Shown here piece after piece: positions 1 through 8,335 of a stretch of 64,000 nt of DNA (positions are counted from its first letter, which is position 1; each line of letters begins with the position of its first letter). The position numbers and the translations under genes were made by a program. The DNA lies in NCBI GenBank assembly GCA_029432775.1, contig JAROAZ010000001.1:310001-374000 (forward strand). Reading direction: 5' to 3'. The notes beneath the pieces are model-generated. The model saw nothing but the letters and a program-made list of their open reading frames with translations. It was not told where the DNA came from and did no database searches. This DNA is from Pontiellaceae bacterium B12227 (GTDB lineage: Bacteria > Verrucomicrobiota > Kiritimatiellia > Kiritimatiellales > Pontiellaceae).

Positions 1-1
1 G

Positions 2-214
2 ATCGGCGAAGAAATCCTGTTGCACATGGAAAACGGAGATCACAGCTTTATTGCCAGTGTCCACCCTCATGAAGTATCCGAGGATATTGCCAAAGAATTA
101 CACTTTTCATTGAACCTCCGGTTTGCCCATTTTTTTGATAAGGAAACGGGGCAGAACTTAACCCTTCCACAGCATGTTGCTGAAGAAACTCTGGCCGCGG
201 AAACAATGAAATGA
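2..214 (+). CDS. sugar ABC transporter ATP-binding protein, C-terminal end (partial)
   Basis: The reading frame is open from the window edge and ends at a TGA that overlaps the start of the permease gene by 4 bases (ATGA). The visible 70 residues resemble the regulatory/TOBE tail of MalK/UgpC/MsmK-type ATPases, including the typical late AHFFDKETGQNL-like segment. The nucleotide-binding domain lies outside the window, so Walker motifs cannot be checked. The translational overlap with two permeases and a solute-binding protein supports its role as the energising subunit of the same importer. Family assignment is by resemblance of the tail only. Confidence 0.75.
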   Translation: MGEEILLHMENGDHSFIASVHPHEVSEDIAKELHFSLNLRFAHFFDKETGQNLTLPQHVAEETLAAETMK

Positions 215-1086
215 AGCGCGAAGGATTAAAGGGCTATCTCTTCATCGCTCCCTGGTTGATTGGCTTTTTTGTGTTCGTACTGATCCCGTTTATCGCAAGC
301 ATCTATCTGGCTTTTACGGATTTTGACATCATTTCTTCCCCGGAATGGGTTGGGCTCGATAATTATAAACGCCTGTTTTTTGATGATCCGGTTTTCTGGA
401 AATCTCTGGGTGTTACGCTGAAATATGCTTTGATCGCCGTGCCCCTGGGAACCGTGGTCGGCGTGGGCCTGGCCCTGCTGTTGAACCTTGATATCCGGGG
501 GATCCGATTCTATCGCACCGCGTTTTATCTCCCATCCATTGTCCCGATGGTGGCCAGTTGCGCGGTTTTCTCCTGGGTGCTCAATCCGCAGATCGGCTTA
601 ATGAACAGTATCCTGCGTTTTATAGGCATCGAAGGCCCGGCCTGGCTATCCAGCGAGCCCTGGGCTTTTTATTCGCTGGTGATGATTTCTCTCTGGTCCG
701 TGGGCGGCAGTATGATCATTTATCTTGCCGGTTTGAAAAACATTCCTATGTCGCTTTATGAAGCCGCGGTGGTTGATGGCGCCAATGCCTGGCACCGAAC
801 CATCCATATCACACTGCCCATGCTGACCCCTGTTATTTTTTTCAACGTGATCATGGGGACAATCAATGCATTTCAGTACTTTGCTCAGGCTTACATCATG
901 ACGCAGGGCGGACCGGAAGACAGTACCAGTTTTTATGCACTTTATCTCTTTAAGCGAGCCTGGCGCTATCTTGATATGGGATATGCCAGCGCCATGTCCT
1001 GGATTCTTTTCATTCTGGTGATGTCGATCACCGTGCTGCTTTTTAAAACACATAAGAAGTGGGTGCATTATGAAAACGGATCATAA
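211..1086 (+). CDS. carbohydrate ABC transporter permease, MalF/UgpA type
   Basis: This 291-residue inner-membrane protein has about six hydrophobic segments, the first at residues 9-29. Around residues 188-210 it carries the EAA loop (EAAVVDGAN...W...LPML), which contacts the ATPase in CUT1-type sugar importers. Length and motif fit the MalF/UgpA half of the permease pair. Its start overlaps the ATPase stop and its end overlaps the solute-binding protein gene by 17 bases, so the genes are translationally coupled. The transported sugar cannot be read from the sequence. The neighbouring polysaccharide-degrading genes suggest an oligosaccharide from that pathway. Confidence 0.9.
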   Translation: MKREGLKGYLFIAPWLIGFFVFVLIPFIASIYLAFTDFDIISSPEWVGLDNYKRLFFDDPVFWKSLGVTLKYALIAVPLGTVVGVGLALLLNLDIRGIRFYRTAFYLPSIVPMVASCAVFSWVLNPQIGLMNSILRFIGIEGPAWLSSEPWAFYSLVMISLWSVGGSMIIYLAGLKNIPMSLYEAAVVDGANAWHRTIHITLPMLTPVIFFNVIMGTINAFQYFAQAYIMTQGGPEDSTSFYALYLFKRAWRYLDMGYASAMSWILFILVMSITVLLFKTHKKWVHYENGS

Positions 1087-2479
1087 GCGCCTCCTGAAAA
1101 ACCTCAGCACAACCATCAGCCTGGTGCTTTTGTTTGCTTTTCTGATGGGCTGGCTTCTGAAAACACCTGACCTCCGAAAGTATCCGGATCGCGAACCGGT
1201 CTATTTTTGGCATATGTGGACTTCGGGCTGGAAAAATGTTGTTGATGGAATCTGCGATGATTTCAACCGGAGCCAGGATCAGTATGAAGTCATTCCCCTG
1301 TCCATTCCTGCCAAAGTGGGTGACTCAAAATTTCTTCTGGCATCAGCAGGCGGCGATCCCCCCGACTGCATGGCGCAGTGGAATCAGGTAATCCCCCAGT
1401 TCGCGGATAGTAAACTCATTATGCCCCTGGACGAACTGATGTCGCCGGATGAATATTCAGCCTTTCTGATCAATACATTTCCAGTTGCCCAGAAAATTGC
1501 TTTCTTTGAAGGCCGGCACTACTGCGTGCCATTGGCCCTGGATGTGCGCGCCTGCTATTTCCGCCTCGACCATTTGCGGGAGGAAGGTTTGATTCCCGAA
1601 TCCGCTCCCGTCCGCATTACGACCCAGGAAGATTATCAGGCGATGCTAGAACTCCTTCCGGAAACTATTGAACAAATGGCCGAGTGGGGTTGGCGACTGC
1701 ACCGGTTCGATGATAAGGGCCGCTTAGCCCGACTGGGCTTCCTGCCTCAGTGGTTCAGAATGATGGCACCTGTTTTCGGCGGCGGATTTTATGACTGGGA
1801 GCAGGAAAAACTGACACTTAATACACCCGAAAATTTAAAAGCTCTGACCTACATCACCGAACAGAACAAAATCATCGGCTTTGATCGTGTGCTGCGTTTC
1901 AATTCATCACTTACCGGAAAACATGGGTCGGACTGGCCTTTTGCCATCGGCAAACGCAGCATCACAATCGATGGCCAATGGCGAGTTGCCCAGCTGGAAC
2001 GCTATGCTCCTGACCTTCACTATATGACCGCTCCCATCCCCCCGCATCAGGACGGAGGGAAGAAAAATGCGGGATGGGTTCATGGTAACTTCATGATTGT
2101 CCCGGCAAACGCAAAAAATCCGGATGGAGCATGGGAATTTACAAAATTCTGGACGGGATATAACGATCCGGATCGCGCGGCAGATCACTATACGGAAGCC
2201 GGCTGGCTTCCCCCGTTTATACCGATCACAAAAACACAAACGTATCGGAACTATGTGGCGGCGCATCCCCAGTTTAAAACATTTATTGACCTGCTCAACA
2301 GCCCGAATATGGAGCCGACGCCCCCCGTCCCGTTCCAGTTGCTTCTATTTGATATAATCAAACGCGCAGATGATTCTGCAACGCGGGGAACAATTACCCC
2401 TCAACGGGCTCTCGAAATGCTGGAAACAGACGTGCAGTATGAGGTCAACAGACAAAAGGCGGTTTCAGATGAAAGCTAG
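1070..2479 (+). CDS. extracellular solute-binding protein of a sugar ABC importer
   Basis: The 469-residue protein has the layout of family 1 sugar-binding proteins: an N-terminal hydrophobic segment (residues 14-30), then a region with WHMWTSGW, a DDFNRSQ segment, and a C-terminal domain rich in aromatic residues. No lipobox cysteine follows the hydrophobic segment, so it is probably released by signal peptidase I or held by an uncleaved membrane anchor. The gene sits between the two permease genes rather than before both, overlapping the upstream one by 17 bases and the downstream one by 11. It should deliver oligosaccharides to the permease pair. The ligand is unknown. Confidence 0.85.
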   Translation: MKTDHKRLLKNLSTTISLVLLFAFLMGWLLKTPDLRKYPDREPVYFWHMWTSGWKNVVDGICDDFNRSQDQYEVIPLSIPAKVGDSKFLLASAGGDPPDCMAQWNQVIPQFADSKLIMPLDELMSPDEYSAFLINTFPVAQKIAFFEGRHYCVPLALDVRACYFRLDHLREEGLIPESAPVRITTQEDYQAMLELLPETIEQMAEWGWRLHRFDDKGRLARLGFLPQWFRMMAPVFGGGFYDWEQEKLTLNTPENLKALTYITEQNKIIGFDRVLRFNSSLTGKHGSDWPFAIGKRSITIDGQWRVAQLERYAPDLHYMTAPIPPHQDGGKKNAGWVHGNFMIVPANAKNPDGAWEFTKFWTGYNDPDRAADHYTEAGWLPPFIPITKTQTYRNYVAAHPQFKTFIDLLNSPNMEPTPPVPFQLLLFDIIKRADDSATRGTITPQRALEMLETDVQYEVNRQKAVSDES

Positions 2480-3341
2480 ATCTCCGCTTGAGCTGACGAG
2501 AAAACAGAAATGGTTAACTCACGCTATACTTATTCTGCTCTGCATTCCCTTCATCATGCCGCTGGTTTGGATGGTTTCAACATCCCTGAAGTCCAATGAG
2601 GATATTTTTCCGAAAGCCGAACAAGCGGCTGTCACCTTTTCTGTTTCATCTCTTTTTCCCCGTGAACCTCAGTGGAAAAATTATCAGGATGCCTGGCAAA
2701 CCGGGCCCTTTGCCCTGTACCTGCGAAATACACTTTTTCTCTGCACACTAAATGTAATCGGTGCCGTTTTTTCCAGTGCGCTGGTCGCCTATGGTTTTGC
2801 CCGCATCCGTTTTCCCGGAAAAGATTTTCTGTTTATTCTACTGATCTCCTCCATGGCGCTGCCCCGTCATGTGACCATGATTCCGATGTTTACGGTATTC
2901 AAAGCGCTGGGGTGGTACGGAACTATGCTGCCCCTGATAGTACCCGCTTTTTTTGCCAATCCGTTCTATGTTTTTTTGTTGCGGCAGTTTTTCCAGACCA
3001 TTCCTTCAAACCTTGCAGAAGCCGGAACCATTGACGGGGCCAGTGAGTTCCGCATTTTTTCTCAAATTATGCTGCCGCTCGCCAAGCCGGCGCTTATCAC
3101 TTGTGCCTTGTTCCAGTTTCTCTCAACCTGGAATGATTTCTTCGGCCCATTGCTCTACCTGAACGATCCGCAGCAATATACCGTGGCATATGGCCTCCAG
3201 CAGTTTATGGGCACACACGGAAGCGAATGGACCCAGTTGATGGCGGCAGCAACGTTGTTCACGCTGCCCATTATCATTCTGTTCTTCCGCGCACAGAAAG
3301 TTTTTATCCGGGGAGTTGCCACTACGGGCACAACTGGATAA
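2469..3341 (+). CDS. carbohydrate ABC transporter permease, MalG/UgpE type
   Basis: The start is placed at the ATG at 2469. It has a Shine-Dalgarno AGGCGG about 6 bases upstream and gives a normal 290-residue protein starting MKARSPLEL. An in-frame ATG at 2370 exists but would overlap the preceding gene by 110 bases and lacks a good ribosome site. The protein has about six membrane segments and an EAA-like loop (LAEAGTIDGASEFRIF...LPLAKPAL) typical of MalG. It pairs with the upstream permease. This is the last gene of the transporter operon; 60 bases separate it from the XylR-like regulator. Confidence 0.9.
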   Translation: MKARSPLELTRKQKWLTHAILILLCIPFIMPLVWMVSTSLKSNEDIFPKAEQAAVTFSVSSLFPREPQWKNYQDAWQTGPFALYLRNTLFLCTLNVIGAVFSSALVAYGFARIRFPGKDFLFILLISSMALPRHVTMIPMFTVFKALGWYGTMLPLIVPAFFANPFYVFLLRQFFQTIPSNLAEAGTIDGASEFRIFSQIMLPLAKPALITCALFQFLSTWNDFFGPLLYLNDPQQYTVAYGLQQFMGTHGSEWTQLMAAATLFTLPIIILFFRAQKVFIRGVATTGTTG

Positions 3342-3347
3342 CCCCCT

Positions 3348-3362
3348 TTCCAGTCCCTGGAA
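3348..3362. promoter_or_regulatory. interrupted palindrome TTCCAG-TCC-CTGGAA between transporter and regulator genes
   Basis: A perfect 6-3-6 inverted repeat lies 7 bases after the permease stop and 40 bases before the regulator start. It is a two-base variant of the dispersed TTCCAA-N3-TTGGAA motif found throughout the window. It may be an operator for the regulator gene, or just another copy of the dispersed motif. No T-run follows, so it is not a convincing terminator. Confidence 0.4.
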
Positions 3363-3401
3363 CACTTGCTTGTTCGCATGTGATATGCAATATTACGACA
3401 C

Positions 3402-4550
3402 ATGCCTAAATCGAATGAAATATACCAAGTCGCTATCATGGTGAGCACCTCAATTGCATGGGGACGACGCATTGTGAAAGGCATTTTATCTTATGCCAAC
3501 GAAGTCGGTCCCTGGCACATCTGGGTCAATCCCAACATAAAGTCCGACCTCACGGAACTGCCCAAAGGATGGCGCGGTGATGGAATTATCGCCAGGGTTT
3601 CCAACCCCGCGTTTGCTAACGAAATTTCCTCCACGGGTCTCCCGATTGTTAACGTCGCGGATACGGCTATTGAAGGATTCTCCGCGCCCTGCATCAGAAC
3701 TGACGATGCCGCCGGCACAGCAATGGCTGCGGAACATTTCATCAATCGAGGCTTCCGGAACATTGCTTATGTGGGTTCCAGCCATAGTGCAAACCCGCTC
3801 TGGTATGGAAAAGCGTTTAAAAAAGCCGTGGCGGCACACGACCTGAATGTGCATGAATTTTGTATGCAGGGAGCTGCGGCTGACAATATTCCCCGCCTGC
3901 TTGAATGGTTGAAAAACCTGCCCAAACCGATTGGAATTTTAGTATGGGGACATGGAAACGGCCGAATGGTTGTGGAAGGCTGCATGTCGGCGGGCATTTC
4001 CGTCCCGCACGATGTTGCTGTACTCTGCGGCAGCTATGATGACTTATTGAGTCATGCTGTGTTCCCCGCCCTGTCCGGCATTCTCAACCCAACAGAACAA
4101 ATCGGCTATAAAGCCGCTCAGACCATGCACCAGCTGCTGCAGGGCAAAAAGGTTCCGCACGACACGACCTACCTCCCGCCGCTGGGCATCATGGAACGCC
4201 TGTCCACCGATACCCTGGCGGTTGAGGACCCGAAGCTGGTCAAGGTCGTAAGCTTCCTGCGGGATCATGCCTTTGAATCGATCACCATGAATGACATCCT
4301 GCGCGAAGTCCCCATGGCCCGGCGCTCGCTCGAACGTCGTTTCCTTCAGGTTTTCGGTCGGTCCCCGATGGATGAGGTCCGGCGGTTGCGCATCAATAAA
4401 GCGCGAAAACTGCTCGCCGAAACGGATCTGCCGATGCAGGAAATTGCTGAAGCCTGTGGATTTGCCACCTACAATTACCTGACACACGTCTTCAAGCAGG
4501 TAACAGAGATGACCCCGCGGGACTACCGGAAAAAGATGCGGACTTTCTAG
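3402..4550 (+). CDS. XylR-type AraC-family transcriptional regulator with sugar-binding domain
   Basis: The 382-residue protein has two parts. Residues 8-270 resemble a LacI/periplasmic-binding-like ligand domain (VAIMVSTSIAWGRRIVKGI near the N-terminus). Residues 285-380 form a double AraC helix-turn-helix, with IAEACGFATYNYLTHVFKQ matching the second recognition motif. This is the architecture of E. coli XylR. It probably senses a sugar or oligosaccharide and activates the neighbouring importer and hydrolase genes. No strong Shine-Dalgarno precedes the ATG at 3402. The segment before it contains CAATATTACG, which recurs upstream of the GH2 gene at 19,189 and could be an operator element. 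The effector is unknown. Confidence 0.9.
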   Translation: MPKSNEIYQVAIMVSTSIAWGRRIVKGILSYANEVGPWHIWVNPNIKSDLTELPKGWRGDGIIARVSNPAFANEISSTGLPIVNVADTAIEGFSAPCIRTDDAAGTAMAAEHFINRGFRNIAYVGSSHSANPLWYGKAFKKAVAAHDLNVHEFCMQGAAADNIPRLLEWLKNLPKPIGILVWGHGNGRMVVEGCMSAGISVPHDVAVLCGSYDDLLSHAVFPALSGILNPTEQIGYKAAQTMHQLLQGKKVPHDTTYLPPLGIMERLSTDTLAVEDPKLVKVVSFLRDHAFESITMNDILREVPMARRSLERRFLQVFGRSPMDEVRRLRINKARKLLAETDLPMQEIAEACGFATYNYLTHVFKQVTEMTPRDYRKKMRTF

Positions 4551-4652
4551 CCCGTTCTTTTCTGACTAAATAGCGTATTCTTTAAACTGGATTACATCTA
4601 TACGGTTAGCGGCATCGGCAATAATTTCCTCGATATCAAAAAGGAATATGCC

Positions 4653-5441
4653 ATGAATGTGAAATACATACTGTCAGGTTGCATACTACTCAGCTGCGTC
4701 ATCGCTGCCGAATCGCGCACCTTCAGTTTTTCCGAAGCTGAAGGATTTAAAGCCGGTCTGCTGGACGGTCAGAACGGCTGGGTTTCGGAACTGAATACCG
4801 TCACCCCGCAGACAAAGGGTTATATTGAATTATCAAAAACCCAATGGAAAACCGGATTTTTTGAAAAAGCCCTTCCTGCTGATGAAACCCGTACCTATAA
4901 AATGTCGTCGGTTGTTTCTTTTTCAGAAACATCCGATCAGGGAAATAACGATGTGATGAGCTTTATCTTCAACAACCAGATGAATGGTAAGGGAACGGCA
5001 CGCTGCTTTATAAGCCGAGTAGCCGGAAACGGCTATAAAATCGGATTCAAAGGGGTCAAAGAGGCGCAGAACGACACCCTGATTTTCCCATCAGAACGGA
5101 TCGGCATTACGGCCGGAAACTGCGAGACCGATCAGCTCAGGTTTACTTATGCCCTCACCAAAGGAGCCACTTCCAAAGATTGGAAAGTTGAACTTCTACT
5201 TGAAAACCTGCGGACAGGAAAAATTGTAGCCTCATTGGTCAAAGAGCATGTTGAAACCACACACGAGCTGTTCGATGCAACGGAGCTCTATGCCGGCTTC
5301 AGCTCATCCCGCACCGACGATGTGACGGGAACCACCAACCGCAGAATCCACACAATCGATATCCAGGAACCACCGGGAGAAGAAACCCTTTTCCTGCTTC
5401 TAAGTTTGCGCTCCCCGACAAACCGGTTAAATGCGGTTTAG
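4653..5441 (+). CDS. secreted protein of unknown function
   Basis: This 262-residue protein has a signal peptide (residues 1-20, cysteine-containing, cleavage near AAES) and a beta-rich body with few charged clusters. A ribosome site AAAGGAA precedes the ATG. The body resembles concanavalin-like sandwich proteins in composition (alternating hydrophobic strands, a glycine-rich N-terminus with LLDGQNGW), but I recognise no catalytic motif. Its place between the regulator and the hydrolase cluster suggests a polysaccharide-related or cell-surface role. It is convergent with the sulfatase gene. An exact TTCCAA-AGA-TTGGAA copy lies inside it at 5171. Confidence 0.65.
   Translation: MNVKYILSGCILLSCVIAAESRTFSFSEAEGFKAGLLDGQNGWVSELNTVTPQTKGYIELSKTQWKTGFFEKALPADETRTYKMSSVVSFSETSDQGNNDVMSFIFNNQMNGKGTARCFISRVAGNGYKIGFKGVKEAQNDTLIFPSERIGITAGNCETDQLRFTYALTKGATSKDWKVELLLENLRTGKIVASLVKEHVETTHELFDATELYAGFSSSRTDDVTGTTNRRIHTIDIQEPPGEETLFLLLSLRSPTNRLNAV
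5171..5185. repeat. TTCCAA-AGA-TTGGAA dispersed palindrome
   Basis: Exact copy inside the secreted-protein gene, starting at the third base of a codon (encoding S-K-D-W-K). Confidence 0.85.
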
Positions 5442-5480
5442 TTGCTTGATGAAACAGCGCCTGTCGAACCGTCAGCCCGT

Positions 5481-6927
5481 TTATATATCCTTCGGCATCC
5501 ATTCCGGAATACCGCAGGCCGCTTCCTGCTCATAGTACAGCGTTTCAAGCGGTGCCAGTTCCTTTTCCCATTTGTTTGTATGATTGATCATGTAGGGGAT
5601 CACGGTTTCATACCAATCGAAGTGTGTTTTACTCAGTCGCTCAACGACCTCCGGATACTGCGAAGCCACATCCTGAGTCTCATACGGATCCACGTCAACA
5701 TCGTAGAGTTCTTTGCCGACCAGCCGCCAGCGCCCCGTACGAACAGACCACATTTTATCCGCCGATTTTTTCGGATCGGAAGCGATATTTCCCCGCTGTG
5801 TCTGAAGTATGCGGGGCTCCCATTTGGCCAATGGATTTTCCAACAGCGGAATCAGACTGCGGCCTTCAAGCTCCTGCACTGCTTTCGAAGCATCCGCACC
5901 CGCCAGTTCACAGAAGGTTTTATAGAGGTCAAAGTGGGCGGTCAAAGCACTGATTTCAGTATTTTCCAGCAACCGCCCCTTCCAGTACCAGAACATCGGC
6001 ACATGCACGCCACCTTCGTAAGGCGTACCTTTAACCAACGCCGCCGCCCGGCGCCCCGTTATCGGTGGTAAAAATGACAATGGTATTTTCGAGCATATCC
6101 CACGCTTCGAGCTTCTGCATGAGGACCCCGAAGTTGTCGTCGATATTTTCAATCATCGCCATGCGAGTATCCGCCTTGCCCGATCCGCGCTTCTTTATCC
6201 GATCCAGATTTTCTTGCGGCGCAATCAATGGCGAATGCGGCGCATTGGTTGAGAGGTAGGCAAAGAAGGGTTTCTTTTTTGCATTCAAATCCCGCATCCA
6301 GGCCAGCGCGGCATGGAAAAAGATATCGGTGCAGTACCCCTTTGTCTGCACGATGGTGTCGTTGTGCAGCAGAACCGGATCAAAATATTTAGCCTTCTTA
6401 CCCTCGCCCTGGTTCGGCGGAAAATCCGCATAGCTGGTAATCTTCACGCCGCGTTCCCGCTGGCCGATTCCACCGGCCCCGTGCATCAGCACTTCTGAAA
6501 AGCCCCGGTTCTGCGGCAGGTGTGCATCCAGATCGCCCAGGTGCCATTTTCCAAACAGGCCGGTCTCATAGCCCGCCTGCTGAAGCAGTTGCGGGAACGT
6601 CGTCAGTGCCAGTGCCATGCGCTCCTGCTCGGCATGCGTGGCCGTCACCGCCGCCCGGAACTCATGCACGCCACTCATGAGTGCGGCCCGGGTCGGCGCG
6701 CAGTTCGGGCTCACATAATAGTTGGTAAACCTCACTGCTTTATCAGCAAACGAATCGATGTGCGGTGTCTGCACGTTGGTCTGCCCCAGACAGGAAAGAT
6801 TATTTCCCTGGTCATCCGTCATCACAAAAATGATGTTCGGCTTTGAATGCTTAAGGGAAGTCGCTCCGGAAACGATCGCGAGGCATAGTGTCTGCAGTAC
6901 AATGATCAAAGGGGATGGTCTCATCAT
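5481..6927 (-). pseudogene. secreted type I sulfatase, interrupted by a frameshift
   Basis: Two overlapping frames together make one sulfatase. The first starts at 6927 with MMRPSPLIIV and a signal peptide. It contains the metal-binding MTDDQ segment (about residue 37) and the formylglycine site C76-A-P-T-R80, and ends at TDNGAPGGGVG near 6032. The second frame, about one base shifted, resumes with KGTPYEGGVHVPMFW and runs to the stop at 5481. It carries the usual C-terminal LYDVDVDPYET segment. Both halves are needed for a complete S1-family fold. The break lies in a GC-rich run near 6035-6060, so a sequencing or assembly error is as likely as a real mutation. The start overlaps the upstream beta-helix gene by 4 bases (ATGA). 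Confidence 0.8.
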
Positions 6928-8231
6928 TGAGCGGCCCCGTGTTCGGCTTTCCATTTCCTGAGTTCCGTACCCCATTTCCCTGGGCGGGCATCGGCCGGCG
7001 TTATGATGGGCTTATCGGCGTTGTATTTAAAACCTTCAAGCTTCACGTTTTCGATATTGATTGTGAAGTGCCCTTCGGCAGCATCCTTGACTCCGCCGAT
7101 GGAAGGACCCCGGAAAAATTTATTTTCCCAGACGAGGTCGAGGTCATCGTAATATTCCTCCGGAATAAACATCATCATTTGACCTTTCACCTGCGCCGTT
7201 TTTCCGAAGACCGCCGTGATGTTTTTCACATAGCTGCCCTCGGCAAAGATCCCGTCGGTGGCATCGGGATTGTTCTCCAACTCTTTCTTCTTTACCCCGC
7301 CCTTACCAATGCTCACGGCATAGGTGCTGCTGATCGATTTCACGTTCTCGACCTGCACTAAACCGTTCATGGCGCTGTGCGGCCCGAACATGACGGCACA
7401 CCGACCGTTTTCGTTTGTAATATTTTTGGCCGTAATGTCATAGACGGCCGTTTTATCGCCCAGGGCGCCGGTTTCGAGTCGGAGGGTCACGCCGCCTTTG
7501 GCATAAAGGTTTTCAAAATAAACCGTCTGAGCGCCATGCAGCTGCGTCAGGCCGTAACCCGGGCTGGCGTTGAAGATGCGGCAGTTGCGGATGGTTCCGT
7601 CGGTGGAGCGAGAGACCGGCCATTTACTGCTGTCATATTGGGTCTGTTGCGGGGTCAGCGTGATGCCGCAATAGGTCGAGTAGTTATCGCGCACATCCAG
7701 GTTTTCGATCAGGAAGTTTTTTACCATCTTGGTCAATATGCCGCGGGAGCCTTCACCTTTCGCCCGCTCGCGATCGGAATAATCGATAATGAAAGGCCCG
7801 CCCACCCCGCGGATGCTGACGTTTTCGATATAGGTCATCTCATCCTTCTCCGTCCACTTTTTCTTATTCTCGGGGCGCTCGGCATCCATCAGGAACATCA
7901 TCGACTTGGTGCCCGCCGGCCAATACAGTTTCAACACGGTGCCGGCGTCGATCAACAGGTGAATGTTGGAACGGAGCTTTACGCCCGCCAGTTGATAGGT
8001 TCCTTTCGGAACAATAATCCGTCCGCCGCCCCGCACTGCCAGTTCGTTGATCGCTTGCTGAAAGATGGCGCTCTGGTCGGAAGCAGCATGGTCATCCTTC
8101 AGTCCATAATCCGACTTCAGGTTTTTAACCGGTCCGTTCGGATCCATGACCTCCGTATACTTAGCTGAAGCTCCTGCGGTGAAAAGAACTGAGATGCAGA
8201 GTGGTAAAACAGATTTAACGATTCGTTTCAT
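6924..8231 (-). CDS. secreted right-handed beta-helix protein, GH28/pectate-lyase-like
   Basis: The 435-residue protein has a cleavable signal peptide (about residues 1-23, ASA-KYT) and a strong ribosome site (AGGAGAA). Residues 45-75 (SDQSAIFQQAINEL...GGGRIIVPKGTYQLAGVKLRSN) match the conserved opening of the pectate lyase/GH28-like superfamily. It is followed by repeated short beta-strand coils with Asn and Gly turns. It should cut or bind an acidic or sulfated polysaccharide outside the cytoplasm. The exact family (GH28-related, carrageenase-like or other) cannot be fixed without a search. The downstream sulfatase overlaps by 4 bases, suggesting joint action on a sulfated glycan. Confidence 0.8.
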   Translation of the reverse strand: MKRIVKSVLPLCISVLFTAGASAKYTEVMDPNGPVKNLKSDYGLKDDHAASDQSAIFQQAINELAVRGGGRIIVPKGTYQLAGVKLRSNIHLLIDAGTVLKLYWPAGTKSMMFLMDAERPENKKKWTEKDEMTYIENVSIRGVGGPFIIDYSDRERAKGEGSRGILTKMVKNFLIENLDVRDNYSTYCGITLTPQQTQYDSSKWPVSRSTDGTIRNCRIFNASPGYGLTQLHGAQTVYFENLYAKGGVTLRLETGALGDKTAVYDITAKNITNENGRCAVMFGPHSAMNGLVQVENVKSISSTYAVSIGKGGVKKKELENNPDATDGIFAEGSYVKNITAVFGKTAQVKGQMMMFIPEEYYDDLDLVWENKFFRGPSIGGVKDAAEGHFTINIENVKLEGFKYNADKPIITPADARPGKWGTELRKWKAEHGAAQ

Positions 8232-8335
8232 AATATTGGTTCTCCTATCGATGCATATTACAATACCCGGACGGCACCGATAGCGGCCATCGCGCCAACA
8301 ACATGTGCTAGATTGCCATAAGCACTAATTTTAGC

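Noticed and set aside
2370..2468. Extended start for the MalG-type permease
   Set aside because: The upstream start would overlap the solute-binding gene by 110 bases. The ATG at 2469 has a good ribosome site and a normal family start.
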